5,848 nt of DNA from assembly GCA_035626995.1 (NCBI GenBank), contig DASPMP010000345.1, positions 1-5,848 of the forward strand, written 5' to 3'. The stretch is from DASPMP01 sp035626995 (GTDB lineage Bacteria > Gemmatimonadota > Gemmatimonadetes > Gemmatimonadales > Gemmatimonadaceae). Of the stretch, positions 1 through 5,848 are shown piece by piece. Made by a program: the position numbers and the translations under genes. Within the stretch, counting starts at the first letter, position 1. Each line of letters opens with the position of its first letter. The notes beneath the pieces are model-generated. The model ran no database searches, was not told the DNA's origin, and saw only the letters and a program-made list of their open reading frames with translations.

Positions 1-131
1 GTGCACATGCGCGCATTTTTGAGGTACCCATCAGTTACTCGGGTCGTACGTACGCCGAGGGCAAGAAGATCAACTGGAGGGACGGCGTCGCGGCATTCTG
101 GCACATCCTGAAATACAACCTGGGTCGATGA
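1..131 (+). CDS. Family 2 glycosyltransferase, polyprenol-phosphate sugar synthase-like (C-terminal fragment)
   Basis: Only the last 42 codons are present. The reading frame enters at the left edge (first whole codon at base 3) and stops at TGA 129-131. The visible residues include RIFEVPISYSGRTYAEGKKI followed by NWRDGVAAFWHILKYN. This Y-GRTY-EGKKI-W-DG...ILKYN ending is typical of the C-terminus of bacterial DPM1-like GT2 enzymes. Those enzymes move a sugar from a nucleotide donor to a polyprenyl phosphate at the cytoplasmic membrane face. The catalytic GT-A domain (DXD motif) lies outside the window, so the sugar cannot be inferred. The stop overlaps the start of the next gene (ATGA, 128-131), which implies co-transcription and translational coupling with a GT-C type enzyme, a natural consumer of such a lipid-linked donor. 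Family assignment is fairly secure from the tail motif; activity is inferred. Confidence 0.82.
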   Translation, partial: AHARIFEVPISYSGRTYAEGKKINWRDGVAAFWHILKYNLGR

Positions 132-1807
132 GTCGCCGGGATTGGTGGTTGATCGCTCTGCTCGTCGCGATCCTGGCGCTTGCCGCGTCAGCGAACAGCA
201 TCCCGAACGACTTTACCTACGACGATGTCTATATCATCCAGCGGGATGCGCGCGCGCAGACCCTCGCGGGGTGGTGGACCGAGTTTGCGTCGCCATACTG
301 GCTTCCGCGGTGGGGAGGCGACGGCTATCGCCCCATGACCCGCATTCTCTTTCGTCTCGAATGGGCCTTGGGGACCGGCAGTCCCGCGGCATTTCACGCG
401 ACGAACGTTGCGCTGCACGTGGTGGGATCGATCGCCGTGCTGTGGCTGGCTGGCGCTCTTCTGCCCATGGGTGCGGCGGCGATTGCCGCCGGCCTGTATG
501 CGGTGCACCCCGTGCACACGGAAGCCATCGCGAATGTGGTGGGCCAATCCGAACTTGCCGTGGGATTGCTCCTCACCTTGGCGGTCGGCATCTACCTGTA
601 CGCGCGACGCGCCGGCCCGTTGTCGGTCGCGCAGTGGACGTGGATCGGGGTGCTGTACGCCATCGCCTGCTTCTTCAAGGAGCACGCGATCGTGCTGCCC
701 GCGTTGCTCATCGCCGCAGAGCTGACGGTGGTGCCCGATCGAGCGCCGGCGCGCGCGCGGCTTGCGCGTTTGCGGTTGCCGGTCCTGCTGCTCACCGTGG
801 TCGCACTGGGTTACTTGTTCGCCCGCACGCAGGTGCTCGAGAGCGTGAGCGGGTTTACTCCTGCCGTGCCATTCCAGACGCTGAAGCTCACGACCGCGAA
901 TCGCATCCTGACGATGATCGGCGCGGCGCCGGAATGGTTGCGACTCCTGCTGTGGCCAGCGCGCCTGATGACGGACTATTCGCCGCCGTACATCGATATG
1001 GCCGAGGGACCGAGCCTCCTTCAGCTCCCGGGTGCGCTCCTTCTCGTTGGCCTGCTCGGCCTGATCGCTGCGTGCTGGCGCCGGAGTCCGGTGACGTCAT
1101 TCGGATTGCTGTGGCTGGTGATCACGCTCCTCCCGGCCAGCAACTTCATCATCCCGGCGGGAATTCTCTTGGCCGAGCGCACGCTGTTGCTGCCCAGCGT
1201 TGGGGCAATGATTGCCTTGTCGAGCGCGGTTCCGTGGCTCTACGAGCGTGTCGATGGCCGTCGGAGAATGCAGGTGGCGGCGGCGTCTGTCCTCGTCCTG
1301 CTGATTGCCCTGGGTATTGGCCGGAGCGTATCGCGGAACCGGGACTGGAAGGACAACGAAACGATCTTTCACAAGGGCGTCGCCGACGTTCCCAACAGCT
1401 ACCGCCTGCACTTCCTCCTGGCGAATCACCTGTTCGAGACTGGCCGCGTCGCGGACTCCGAGCGCCATTTTCGCGAGGCGCTGCGACTCTTTCCGTACGA
1501 TCCGATTCTCCCCTTCATGCTTGCCGAGCGGTATCGGGCGCGCGGCGTCTGTGGGCCGGCGATCCAGCTGTACCGCTGGTCGTTCGAGCTCGGACCATAT
1601 CTGCGATATGGCGAAACGGGACTCGCTGGTTGTCTGCTGGAGACGATGCAGCTCGAAGAGGCGCGGACGGCCGCGCTGAACGCTATCCGGTTCGGAGGGC
1701 GCTATGCCAACGCCCGGCGCGTCCTCGAGGCAGCAGACGCCGCCATCGACTCGGTGCATGCGCGCCGGACGCGTGGTGACACTGTCCAACCCTCCGTCGC
1801 GCCCTGA
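128..1807 (+). CDS. TMTC/DUF1736-like polytopic glycosyltransferase with C-terminal TPR repeats
   Basis: A 559-residue protein with about 10-11 predicted membrane segments (first at about 6-22) and a soluble tail from about residue 402. The first extracytoplasmic loop carries FTYDDVYII (residues 29-37); an acidic pair here is the expected catalytic/donor-binding site of GT-C enzymes. Other family-like motifs are YRPMT (67-71), HPVHTEAIANVVGQSEL (127-143), FKEHAIVLP (183-191), TDYSPPY (282-288), PASNF (336-340) and AERTLLLPSVG (349-359). RNRDWKDNETIF (403-414) leads into TPR-like helices at about 423-459, 461-492 and 494-522. These match the layout of TMTC proteins, whose animal members O-mannosylate cadherins, but with far fewer TPRs. 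The ATG at 128 overlaps the upstream GT2 stop and has no evident Shine-Dalgarno sequence, so translation is probably coupled. Donor is inferred to be a polyprenyl-phosphate sugar; the acceptor is unknown. Many bacterial homologues are annotated only as TPR or hypothetical proteins. Confidence 0.85.
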   Translation: MSRRDWWLIALLVAILALAASANSIPNDFTYDDVYIIQRDARAQTLAGWWTEFASPYWLPRWGGDGYRPMTRILFRLEWALGTGSPAAFHATNVALHVVGSIAVLWLAGALLPMGAAAIAAGLYAVHPVHTEAIANVVGQSELAVGLLLTLAVGIYLYARRAGPLSVAQWTWIGVLYAIACFFKEHAIVLPALLIAAELTVVPDRAPARARLARLRLPVLLLTVVALGYLFARTQVLESVSGFTPAVPFQTLKLTTANRILTMIGAAPEWLRLLLWPARLMTDYSPPYIDMAEGPSLLQLPGALLLVGLLGLIAACWRRSPVTSFGLLWLVITLLPASNFIIPAGILLAERTLLLPSVGAMIALSSAVPWLYERVDGRRRMQVAAASVLVLLIALGIGRSVSRNRDWKDNETIFHKGVADVPNSYRLHFLLANHLFETGRVADSERHFREALRLFPYDPILPFMLAERYRARGVCGPAIQLYRWSFELGPYLRYGETGLAGCLLETMQLEEARTAALNAIRFGGRYANARRVLEAADAAIDSVHARRTRGDTVQPSVAP

Positions 1808-1826
1808 ATTGGCGAAACCGGTGCTG

Positions 1827-3812
1827 ATGCTCCGCGTCTGCGCCGCGGTCCTTGCCGTCCTGGGAATACTCCCTCTGGCCAACATGCTTGGCGCGGGGAC
1901 CGGCGTGCCGTGGTATCGCGTCGCGGTGCTCGAGTGGTTCCTGCGCGGCGCCCTCGTTGCCAGCGTCGCCGCGATCGTCGCTGCCGCCTCGGGTGCGCGG
2001 ATCGACATGTGGTGCGCGCGCGTGGGCGTGCTGCTGTTGCGCCCGTCCGCCCGGCGGTTTGGTTTGGCGGCGGCGGCGGTGACCGCGACAGTCGCCTCGT
2101 TGCTCAGCTGGTATTGCTTCAACGGTAGCCCGTTTACCAGCGATGAGATGGCGCAGCAATGGCATGCACGCATCCTTGTCTCCGGTCGATTCTGGGCAGT
2201 CGCCGAACCTGCGCGAGAGTTCTTCAACACGGCGCCGGTGCTCGATCGCGACGGAAAGTGGTTTTCGCAGTATCCGTTCGGCGGTCCGGCCTTCATTGCA
2301 CCTGGTTTGCTCATCGGCGCCGCGTGGCTCGTGAACCCGCTCCTGCTCGGAATCGCGACGTACGCGCTCTATGCGTTCCTGCGTCGCGCGTTCACCGAGC
2401 ACCTCGCGCGAACGACGATCCTCCTGTTCGGCATCAGTCCCATGGTCCTGATCATGGGTGCAAGTCAGATGAATCACGTGCCGGCGTTGATGCTGACGTG
2501 CATCGCGCTTGCCGCGCTCGCGCGCTGGGATGCTTCTGGCGCCCGGCGTGACGCGGCGATCGTGGGAGCGGCGGTGGGCATCCTCGCAACCGTCCGGCCG
2601 CTAGACGCGGCGCTCGTTGGCCTGGTCATCGGCGTGTTCCAACTTCGGGCAGCATGGAAAACAAGGGGCCGATGGGCTTCACTCGGCATCCAGCTCGCCG
2701 TCGGCGCCGTGCCCGTGACGATCCTCCTCCTCGTCAATGCACAGACGACAGGATCTCCGCTGTTGTTCGGATACGATGCGCTCAATGGCCCCGAACACCG
2801 GCTCGGCTTTCACATCGACCCGAATGGCGAGATGCATACGCCAATGCGAGGCCTGATGTACGCCTCGGGATACGTGCTGCGCCTGAGCAGGTATCTGCTC
2901 GAGTGGCCGCTACCCGGAATGCTGCTGGTCGTTCTCGGAATGCTTGCGACTCTGCACGCCGGGCGCTGGGAGGTCCTGCTTGCGTCACTCGCGCTAGCGT
3001 TCGTCGCGGCGTACGCGGCGTACTGGTTCGACGGATTTTTCTCAGGCCCGCGTTTCCTGTTCGCGGCGGTTCCGGCATTCTTGTTGTTTGCAGGCCGCGC
3101 GCTGACGTCGATCGACCGCATCGAACGCCAGCGCCTGCGGCGTACCGCCCTTGTCGCCGTGCAGCTGTGTGTCCTGCTGACGTGGGCGGGGCCCGATGGC
3201 ATCTCCAGCGCGCGTGGGCGCGTGCGGCTGTATCACGACCAGCGCACGAAGCTCAAGACCGACGTGGCCAGCCAGATCGACCGCGCCGGCATCACCAACG
3301 CGCTTGTCTTCGTGAATGAAGGCTGGCGCGGGCGCCTCCTCGCCCGGCTGCGCGTGCTTGGCGCTTCCCAGTTTCGTGCGGAGCGGGTGGTGAACTCCGT
3401 CGACGCCTGCGCCCTCGGGGAGGCGCTCGACGATGCAGCGCGCCTTCCGGCCACGGCACGTTCGGAGTTGCTCGAATTGGTGGTACGCCGGGCGCGCGCG
3501 CATGGTAACGCGGTCCTCGTGGCGGACCTGCCGGCAGATCAGGCGGTCGCGATCGCTCCTGGGAGTCGGCCATCGTCGAATTGTCTCGCACAACTGCGGA
3601 TGGACACCGCCGGCACGATCCCGTATCCGCCATTTCTTCCCCTGCACCATGTCGACGCAGACGGCCGGCTCTCCGGGGACGTGATCTTCGCGCGCGACCT
3701 CGGCGCGGCGAACGTGGTGCTGCAGCAGCGATTTCCCGGACGCGTATGGTACCGCTACCGGCCGCCCGCCAGCCTGAACGATACGACGAACCCGTTCGTT
3801 CCTATTCGCTAG
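1827..3812 (+). CDS. GT-C/ArnT-like membrane glycosyltransferase with long soluble C-terminal tail
   Basis: From ATG 1827 the protein has 661 residues. About ten hydrophobic segments fill residues 1-455, and a soluble region of about 205 residues follows. The first large loop has TSDEMAQQWHARILVSGRFW (104-123). Its Asp106-Glu107 pair matches the DE motif of ArnT/PMT-type GT-C enzymes that use polyprenyl-phosphate sugars. Further landmarks are SQYPFGGPAF (147-156), SQMNHVPA (213-220), ATVRPLD (254-260) and FSGPRFLFAAVPAF (405-418). The tail ends with DVIFARDLGAANVV (618-631) and PGRVWYRY (637-644), a motif repeated in the convergent gene. The start is uncertain because the frame is open back to at least 1704. 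Other candidates are ATG 1704 (preceded by GGAGGG at 1694-1699 but overlapping the previous gene by 104 bases), ATG 1758, GTG 1773 and GTG 1821. ATG 1827 was preferred because it leaves a 19-base gap and begins at the first hydrophobic helix; it has no clear ribosome site. Substrates are unknown. Confidence 0.8.
   Translation: MLRVCAAVLAVLGILPLANMLGAGTGVPWYRVAVLEWFLRGALVASVAAIVAAASGARIDMWCARVGVLLLRPSARRFGLAAAAVTATVASLLSWYCFNGSPFTSDEMAQQWHARILVSGRFWAVAEPAREFFNTAPVLDRDGKWFSQYPFGGPAFIAPGLLIGAAWLVNPLLLGIATYALYAFLRRAFTEHLARTTILLFGISPMVLIMGASQMNHVPALMLTCIALAALARWDASGARRDAAIVGAAVGILATVRPLDAALVGLVIGVFQLRAAWKTRGRWASLGIQLAVGAVPVTILLLVNAQTTGSPLLFGYDALNGPEHRLGFHIDPNGEMHTPMRGLMYASGYVLRLSRYLLEWPLPGMLLVVLGMLATLHAGRWEVLLASLALAFVAAYAAYWFDGFFSGPRFLFAAVPAFLLFAGRALTSIDRIERQRLRRTALVAVQLCVLLTWAGPDGISSARGRVRLYHDQRTKLKTDVASQIDRAGITNALVFVNEGWRGRLLARLRVLGASQFRAERVVNSVDACALGEALDDAARLPATARSELLELVVRRARAHGNAVLVADLPADQAVAIAPGSRPSSNCLAQLRMDTAGTIPYPPFLPLHHVDADGRLSGDVIFARDLGAANVVLQQRFPGRVWYRYRPPASLNDTTNPFVPIR
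3809..3812. other. Shared palindromic CTAG carrying both convergent stop codons
   Basis: The plus-strand gene ends in TAG at 3810-3812. The minus-strand gene ends in TAG read from 3811 down to 3809. Because CTAG is its own reverse complement, one four-base site gives both stops. The operons therefore have no intergenic space, and each transcript must end inside the other gene's antisense sequence. Confidence 0.93.
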
Positions 3813-5323
3813 GGCGTCGGTGCGACGCGCACCATGCGGTCGACATCGAGATGGTGCGGCACGCGGCCAGGGGCGCTGCGCAGGAGCTCGTCATTCAGGT
3901 CGCCGAGGTCGTGCACGACCCACATCCCTGCGGAATCGGGAAACGCGAAGTTCTTCACGATCGCGGGATTGTGCATGATCCGCTCGGAATAGCGGACGAA
4001 CAGGATGCCCGGCTGCGGCAGGGTCCGGACGACTGCCGCGACTTCACGATGCAGCTTTCCGCCAAGCGGTCCGCGATGCTCGCTGCGCCAGCGATTCGCG
4101 CCCAGTCCTCCGAGAAATGCAACGGCGATGGTGGCGGTCAGCACCAGCGCAGGTTGGCGATCTTTGAGATACCGCTGCGCGAGGTACCGGAGGCCTAATC
4201 CGCAGAGGACGGCGGCCACCGGGACTGTCTCGAGGTAGTACACGTTCCACCCGGGCCAGTGCGCGTACGGCAGGTGCGCCAGATAGAGCAGGAACGCGCT
4301 GAGCACCGCGAAGCCGACCACACGAGGCATGACGATCAATCCGATGATCGCCAGCACCAGCAGCGGCAGGCGGCCACCCTGGAAAATGCCCGTGGCGATC
4401 GCGATGGCGCGGCGAAGTGCGGTGATGGGAAGCGCCTGAAGGTCCTGTGCCTTGCGTGCCTCCAGGAAGTAGCCGTACGTCTCGATGAGCACTGGCGACA
4501 TCGTGGCGGCTCGCAGCGGTCGCGTCGTGTCGGCCTCGAAGCCCAGCTTGTCGAAGGGGAGGTAATCCCGGCGATACTTCTCCACAGGCGTGAGACGCCA
4601 GTCACCCGTGCTTTTGTGGCTCCAGAGAGGCAGAATGGACAGCACCCCCATTCCGACCAGGACTGCGAAGCCGAGATGCCGCCAGCAGCGTTCCCGGATG
4701 ACGTCGCGGACGACGACCACACCAATGGGGATGGCGAACATCAGCATGGTGAGTGGTCGCGTGATTGCGCCCCACCCGACCAGCAGCGCCACGACCAGAA
4801 GCCATCCGACATGTCGTCGCTCGCGCCATTGAAGCAGGGAGAGCCAGCTTCCCAGGACAAGCGCCGCAGTGGTCAATTCCGAGAGGTAGGTGGGCTGGAA
4901 GCGCAGGACCATGGGGGAGAAGATCCAGACCGACCAGGAGAACAATGCGATCCAAGGATTCGTCACGCGCATGGCGAGCACGAACAGGAGGGCGGCCGTG
5001 ATCCCGGTGAGTAGCAGGGGCATCAGCGCATGCCAGCCAAGACGCGCACCGATGGAGAGGAGCAGCGCGTGGCCAGGCGGATACTTGGACGCGACGGCCG
5101 GCGCGATCTGGACGTGCGGCTGTTCGAAGAATGCCGGGAACTCGGGCGCGGGAGTTGTCCAGCGGCCGCTCGCGAAGATGTCCGCCTGCAGCACGTACGA
5201 CGCCTCGTCATGGATTACGGGGACGGGAGCGCGCTGGTCCCACACCCACCAGACGATTGCCGCGGACAACAACGCGACCGCAAGTGCTCCACAACGGCGG
5301 AGCAGCTGCTCGATGCTCGTCAT
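3809..5323 (-). CDS. GT-C/ArnT-like membrane glycosyltransferase (dolichyl-phosphate-mannose-protein mannosyltransferase-like)
   Basis: A 504-residue polytopic protein starting at ATG 5323-5321, with N-terminal MTSIEQLLRR preceding the first helix at about 11-28. The first extracytoplasmic loop has HDEASYVLQADIFASGRW (38-55); Asp39-Glu40 match the DE motif of GT-C transferases. KYPPGHALLL (80-89), ITRPLT (187-192) and HWPGWNVYYLE (355-365) follow. About ten membrane segments run to residue 410, then a soluble tail of about 94 residues ends with HDLGDLNDELL (471-481) and PGRVPHHLD (485-493). An in-frame upstream start at 5419 exists, but it would bury 96 bases in the methyltransferase gene. 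The chosen ATG instead shares one base with that gene's TGA (TGATG), a typical coupling arrangement. Layout and motifs resemble those of the plus-strand GT-C at 1827, suggesting common ancestry. It is probably a lipid-linked-sugar transferase acting on the outer face of the inner membrane; donor and acceptor are unknown. Confidence 0.82.
   Translation of the reverse strand: MTSIEQLLRRCGALAVALLSAAIVWWVWDQRAPVPVIHDEASYVLQADIFASGRWTTPAPEFPAFFEQPHVQIAPAVASKYPPGHALLLSIGARLGWHALMPLLLTGITAALLFVLAMRVTNPWIALFSWSVWIFSPMVLRFQPTYLSELTTAALVLGSWLSLLQWRERRHVGWLLVVALLVGWGAITRPLTMLMFAIPIGVVVVRDVIRERCWRHLGFAVLVGMGVLSILPLWSHKSTGDWRLTPVEKYRRDYLPFDKLGFEADTTRPLRAATMSPVLIETYGYFLEARKAQDLQALPITALRRAIAIATGIFQGGRLPLLVLAIIGLIVMPRVVGFAVLSAFLLYLAHLPYAHWPGWNVYYLETVPVAAVLCGLGLRYLAQRYLKDRQPALVLTATIAVAFLGGLGANRWRSEHRGPLGGKLHREVAAVVRTLPQPGILFVRYSERIMHNPAIVKNFAFPDSAGMWVVHDLGDLNDELLRSAPGRVPHHLDVDRMVRVAPTP
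3828..3858. repeat. Inverted repeat just past the convergent stops (8-bp arms, 15-base loop)
   Basis: CGCACCAT at 3828-3835 is a perfect reverse complement of ATGGTGCG at 3851-3858. The left arm can instead pair with GGTGCG at 3819-3824, giving a 6-bp stem with an ACG loop. The structure starts 16 bases after the plus-strand stop in its main form and 7 bases after it in the alternative form. No T-run follows on the plus strand, so it is not a canonical intrinsic terminator. It also lies inside the 3' coding part of the minus-strand gene, so chance in GC-rich coding DNA is quite possible. The pairing itself is certain; any role is not. Confidence 0.45.
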
Positions 5324-5848
5324 CACGTCGCGCGCGGCGCCAATACGGACACGAAGTGCAACTTGCGCTCGAACAGGAGGTTGGCAGGGAAGGGATATAA
5401 CCCGAGCGCGTCGCGCCACTGCGTCACGCGCAGCCGCGCACCGTCGAACGCTTGCTGCCAGCGCGCGCGTGTCCAGTACGCATAGGGCAACGCGACCCCG
5501 TGCCGAACGTTGCCGACCCAGTCCATGAACCGGAGCGTTGGATGAGCGAGGACGCCCTGCACGAGGTGATCCTTGATGACCACGACGCCACGCGTCACAC
5601 GCGACATCTCGCGGAGGAGGGCATCCTGTTCGATGGCATGGTGAAGCACGTCCACCATCATCACCGCGTCGAACGTGTAATCGCCGAATGGCAGCGTGAC
5701 GCCATCGAACATCTCCACCGGAATGTGCGAGGTCGGACGCGCGAGTACGTCCACACCGCGGATGCGTACGTCCGGACGAAGTTCCATGACGCGCTTCGCC
5801 AAGAGGCCATCCCCGGAGCCGACGTCGAGCACCTGCGCGTCGCGCGGG
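5323..5848 (-). CDS. Class I SAM-dependent methyltransferase (Methyltransf_11-like), 5' end beyond window
   Basis: About 174 residues are visible. The frame is open at the right edge, where PRDAQ precedes the core, so the true start lies outside the window. A GTG at 5832 falls within the nucleotide-binding motif and is not a credible start. Motif I is VLDVGSGDG, the classic SAM-binding glycine loop. GVDV, about 20 residues further on, supplies the acidic residue expected to bind the ribose. LPFGDYTFDAVMMVDVLHH is the usual post-motif region of type 11 methyltransferases, followed by GVVVIKDHL as a core strand. A distal segment reads MDWVGNVRHGVALPYAYW. No membrane segments are seen, so the enzyme is probably cytoplasmic. 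Its TGA (5325-5323) overlaps the next gene's ATG by one base, linking it to a GT-C glycosyltransferase. Methylation of a sugar, polyprenyl lipid or other glycan precursor is inferred from context only. Confidence 0.86.
   Translation of the reverse strand, partial: PRDAQVLDVGSGDGLLAKRVMELRPDVRIRGVDVLARPTSHIPVEMFDGVTLPFGDYTFDAVMMVDVLHHAIEQDALLREMSRVTRGVVVIKDHLVQGVLAHPTLRFMDWVGNVRHGVALPYAYWTRARWQQAFDGARLRVTQWRDALGLYPFPANLLFERKLHFVSVLAPRAT

Noticed and set aside
142..1779. Alternative plus-strand frame of about 545 codons overlapping the TMTC-like gene
   Set aside because: Arg/Ala-rich product with no hydrophobic segments or family motifs. The competing frame has multiple family motifs and TPRs.
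2065..2080. GGC/GCG trinucleotide run
   Set aside because: Short alanine-codon run inside a hydrophobic segment; ordinary for GC-rich coding DNA.
1097..2314. Long antisense open frame of about 400 codons on the minus strand
   Set aside because: It runs opposite two well-supported membrane-protein genes. Its product is low-complexity Arg/Ala/Thr-rich with no domain-like pattern, as expected for antisense frames in GC-rich DNA.
1683..2477. Second long minus-strand frame of about 264 codons
   Set aside because: It overlaps the frame above and the plus-strand genes. Its composition is dominated by Arg, Glu, His and Gln, a mirror of codons for hydrophobic residues on the coding strand.
3006..3023. 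Perfect tandem duplication of the 9-mer gcggcgtac
   Set aside because: It encodes Ala-Ala-Tyr twice within a membrane helix. Two short copies are readily explained by codon bias and give no sign of a repeat system.
3814..3858. Intrinsic terminator for the plus-strand operon
   Set aside because: Stems exist but no T-rich tract follows and the region is coding on the other strand, so it was recorded only as an inverted repeat.
4259..5014. Plus-strand frame of about 250 codons within the minus-strand GT-C gene
   Set aside because: Highly charged His/Asp/Glu/Arg/Gln-rich product without motifs. It is the antisense shadow of a membrane protein whose own frame has clear GT-C motifs.

Overview
This 5.8 kb window is GC-rich (by eye about two thirds G+C) and almost entirely coding. 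It reads as part of a bacterial surface-glycan or protein/lipid-glycosylation locus. The base composition and the mix of polytopic GT-C type glycosyltransferases with a TPR tail would suit a high-GC Gram-negative lineage such as Gemmatimonadota or Acidobacteriota. That placement is a guess: nothing in the window is a taxonomic marker.

Plus strand, left half. The window opens in the last 42 codons of a family 2 glycosyltransferase resembling dolichol/polyprenol-phosphate sugar synthases. Its stop overlaps the start of a 559-residue membrane protein (128-1807) by four bases. That protein has the hallmarks of TMTC/DUF1736-type O-mannosyltransferase-like proteins: a YDD motif in the first extracytoplasmic loop, an HPVHTEA motif, an AER-LPSVG motif and C-terminal TPRs. 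Next comes a second polytopic GT-C/ArnT-like protein (about 1827-3812) with an Asp-Glu pair in its first large loop and a roughly 200-residue soluble tail.

Minus strand, right half. A class I SAM-dependent methyltransferase, cut by the right edge (5323-5848), is followed with a one-base stop/start overlap (TGATG) by another GT-C/ArnT-like membrane protein (3809-5323). This protein looks like a diverged relative of the plus-strand GT-C at 1827. The two share the DE loop, a PFG/PPG step, an Arg-Pro motif and a C-terminal DLG..N..L...PGR motif.

The two operons converge so tightly that their TAG stop codons overlap on one palindromic CTAG. A working model is that the GT2 enzyme charges a polyprenyl phosphate with a sugar on the cytoplasmic side, the GT-C enzymes use that donor on the outer side of the membrane, and the methyltransferase modifies a sugar or lipid. 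The substrates are not visible from sequence. No RNA genes, mobile elements, CRISPR arrays, recognisable promoters or canonical intrinsic terminators were seen. The only gap between genes is about 19 bases.
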